Assembly (NCBI GenBank): GCA_017394925.1
Contig: JAFPWQ010000124.1
Span: 1 to 6,458, forward strand
Source: Synergistaceae bacterium
GTDB lineage: Bacteria; Synergistota; Synergistia; Synergistales; Aminobacteriaceae
Reading direction: 5' to 3'
DNA length: 6,458 nt
Positions within the stretch are counted from its first letter, which is position 1. Every line of letters starts with the position of its first letter. Position numbers and translations under genes: made by a program. Positions 5,125-6,458 of the stretch are shown here, one piece after another. Under the pieces are notes generated by a model, which ran no database searches, was not told the origin of the DNA, and saw nothing but the letters and a program-made list of their open reading frames with translations.

Positions 5125-6458
5125 CTATTCTAAGATTGCTCCTTTGTCCGCACTCGTAACAAGACGGGCATATCTCGCTAAATATCCTGTCTTTATTTTT
5201 GGTTCAGGTGCTTTCCATTCTGCTCTTCTCTTCGCAAGTTCATCATCAGAGACTTTAAGCTCAATCTTGTATGCGTTAATGTCTATGCTGATAATATCGC
5301 CTTCACGAACAAGCGCGATGTTCCCTCCTGAAGCTGCCTCAGGTGAAACATGGCCGATGCTCGCACCTCTTGTTGCACCCGAAAATCTTCCGTCAGTGAT
5401 TAATGCAACGCTCGTATCAAGTCCCATTCCGCAGATTGCACTCGTGGGATTGAGCATTTCTCTCATGCCTGGACCGCCTTTAGGGCCCTCATAGCGAATC
5501 ACAACGACATCACCGGCCTTAATTCCTCCTGCGTAAATCGTCTTTATCGCGTCATCTTCAGAATCAAACACTCTTGCAGGGCCTTCATGCTTCATCATCT
5601 CAGGAGCAACTGCCGAACGTTTCACGACACAGCCGTCAGGAGCTAAATTGCCTTTTAGAACAGCAATGCCTCCGTTGGGTGAATAGGGGTTATCAATCGG
5701 GCGGATTATATTCACGTTCGTGTTCTTAACTCCCGAAATATTTTCGCCTACGGTCTTTCCTGTTGCGGTGATTAAGTCCGTCTTGATGAGATTCTTTTTC
5801 GCGAGTTCATTCATGACAGCATAAACTCCGCCGGCCCTGTCTAAATCTTCCATGAAGGTATCACCCGCAGGAGCAAGATGACATAAATTAGGCGTGCGTT
5901 CACTGATTGAGTTTGCATCGCTGAGATTGATTTCGACTCCGGCCTCATGAGCTATTGCAGGCAAATGCAGCATCGTATTTGTCGAACAGCCTAACGCCAT
6001 ATCAACCGCCTCTGCATTTCTGAATGCGTCATGAGTCATTATGTCTCTTGGGCGAATATTTTTCTGTACGAGTTCCATAATCTTCATGCCTGTTAATTTC
6101 GCAAGTCTGATTCTCGCACTGTAAGGAGCAGGTATAGTTCCGTTTCCCCTGAGAGACATTCCGATTGCTTCAGTGAGACAGTTCATTGAGTTAGCCGTGT
6201 ACATTCCCGAACATGATCCGCATGACGGGCAAGCATTTTCTGTGTAGTCTTCAACGCCTGCTTCATCAAGTTTACCTGCATGATAAGCTCCTACAGCCTC
6301 GAACATATGACTTAAGCAAGTACGTCTTCCGTCTCTGAGATGACCGGCTAACATTGGACCTCCTGCACAGAATATCGCAGGAACATTCACTCTTGCGGCG
6401 GCCATGAGTAAACCGGGAACGTTCTTGTCGCAATTGGGGATCATGACGAGACCGTCAA
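5125..6458 (-). CDS. ilvD: Dihydroxy-acid dehydratase, 5' end outside window
   Basis: This enzyme dehydrates 2,3-dihydroxy-isovalerate and 2,3-dihydroxy-3-methylvalerate to the 2-keto acids of valine and isoleucine synthesis, using an iron-sulfur cluster and magnesium. The window holds about 443 codons. The reading frame is open through the right edge as DGLV before MIPNCDK, so the ATG at 6444 is internal and about 110 residues are missing, judging from a usual length near 555. Counting from that Met, Cys5 in PNCDK and the CPSCGSCSGMYTANSMNC segment at 72-89 carry cluster ligands. The family's third ligand lies in the missing part. DGRFSGATRG at 351-360 holds the catalytic serine (Ser355). 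PNGGIAVLKGNLAPDGCVVK (256-275) and YEGPKGGPGMREM (318-330) are also diagnostic and favour IlvD over Edd. The gene ends at TAG and is followed by an intrinsic terminator. Nothing of its promoter or of other ilv genes can be seen. Confidence 0.96.
   Translation of the reverse strand, partial: DGLVMIPNCDKNVPGLLMAAARVNVPAIFCAGGPMLAGHLRDGRRTCLSHMFEAVGAYHAGKLDEAGVEDYTENACPSCGSCSGMYTANSMNCLTEAIGMSLRGNGTIPAPYSARIRLAKLTGMKIMELVQKNIRPRDIMTHDAFRNAEAVDMALGCSTNTMLHLPAIAHEAGVEINLSDANSISERTPNLCHLAPAGDTFMEDLDRAGGVYAVMNELAKKNLIKTDLITATGKTVGENISGVKNTNVNIIRPIDNPYSPNGGIAVLKGNLAPDGCVVKRSAVAPEMMKHEGPARVFDSEDDAIKTIYAGGIKAGDVVVIRYEGPKGGPGMREMLNPTSAICGMGLDTSVALITDGRFSGATRGASIGHVSPEAASGGNIALVREGDIISIDINAYKIELKVSDDELAKRRAEWKAPEPKIKTGYLARYARLVTSADKGAILE

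Noticed and set aside
5144..5494. Open frame on the plus strand opposite ilvD, and similar frames opposite pepA and the lipoprotein
   Set aside because: They lie antisense to strongly supported genes and their translations resemble no protein family.
1..6458. CRISPR arrays, tRNA or rRNA genes, insertion sequences, attachment sites, riboswitches
   Set aside because: None seen; no spaced direct repeats, transposase remnants or structured RNA leaders were found by eye.

Overview
The window reads as a compact bacterial chromosome segment of moderately low GC, carrying four genes seen whole and one cut by the right edge. Clear Shine-Dalgarno sites, sigma70-type -10 boxes and intrinsic terminators argue against Bacteroidota, even though one protein ends in a BACON-like domain. 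A lipoprotein signal, a UDP-glucuronate epimerase and a zinc-type L28 fit several phyla. My best guess is a host-associated anaerobe such as a Synergistota or Bacillota relative; this rests on general impression and is weakly held.

Layout. Positions 29-1679 (minus strand) hold a tight rpmB-pepA pair: ribosomal protein L28, then a leucyl aminopeptidase whose start codon lies inside the end of rpmB. Positions 1680-1761 are a short divergent intergenic region in which two opposing promoters appear to share overlapping -10 boxes. Positions 1762-2772 (plus strand) encode a UDP-glucuronate 4-epimerase with a TTG start. Positions 2785-2815 form a hairpin terminator that pairs better on the minus strand. 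Positions 2830-4947 (minus strand) encode a large lipoprotein, the most interesting gene here. Positions 5051-5086 form a second minus-strand terminator, and 5125-6458 (minus strand) carry most of ilvD, dihydroxy-acid dehydratase, whose start lies outside the window.

How they relate. rpmB, pepA, the epimerase and ilvD are housekeeping or sugar-nucleotide genes with no obvious common pathway. The lipoprotein is a separate unit between two terminators. It has a lipobox, an unrecognised N-terminal region, a central region resembling the leukocidin / Vibrio cholerae cytolysin family of beta-barrel pore formers including the membrane stem, and a C-terminal BACON-like domain. A lipid-anchored leukocidin-like protein of this layout is unusual and is the main candidate for an undescribed system. 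It could be a contact-dependent weapon or a surface pore. No immunity or partner gene is visible. The family assignment comes from remembered motifs, not from a computed alignment.
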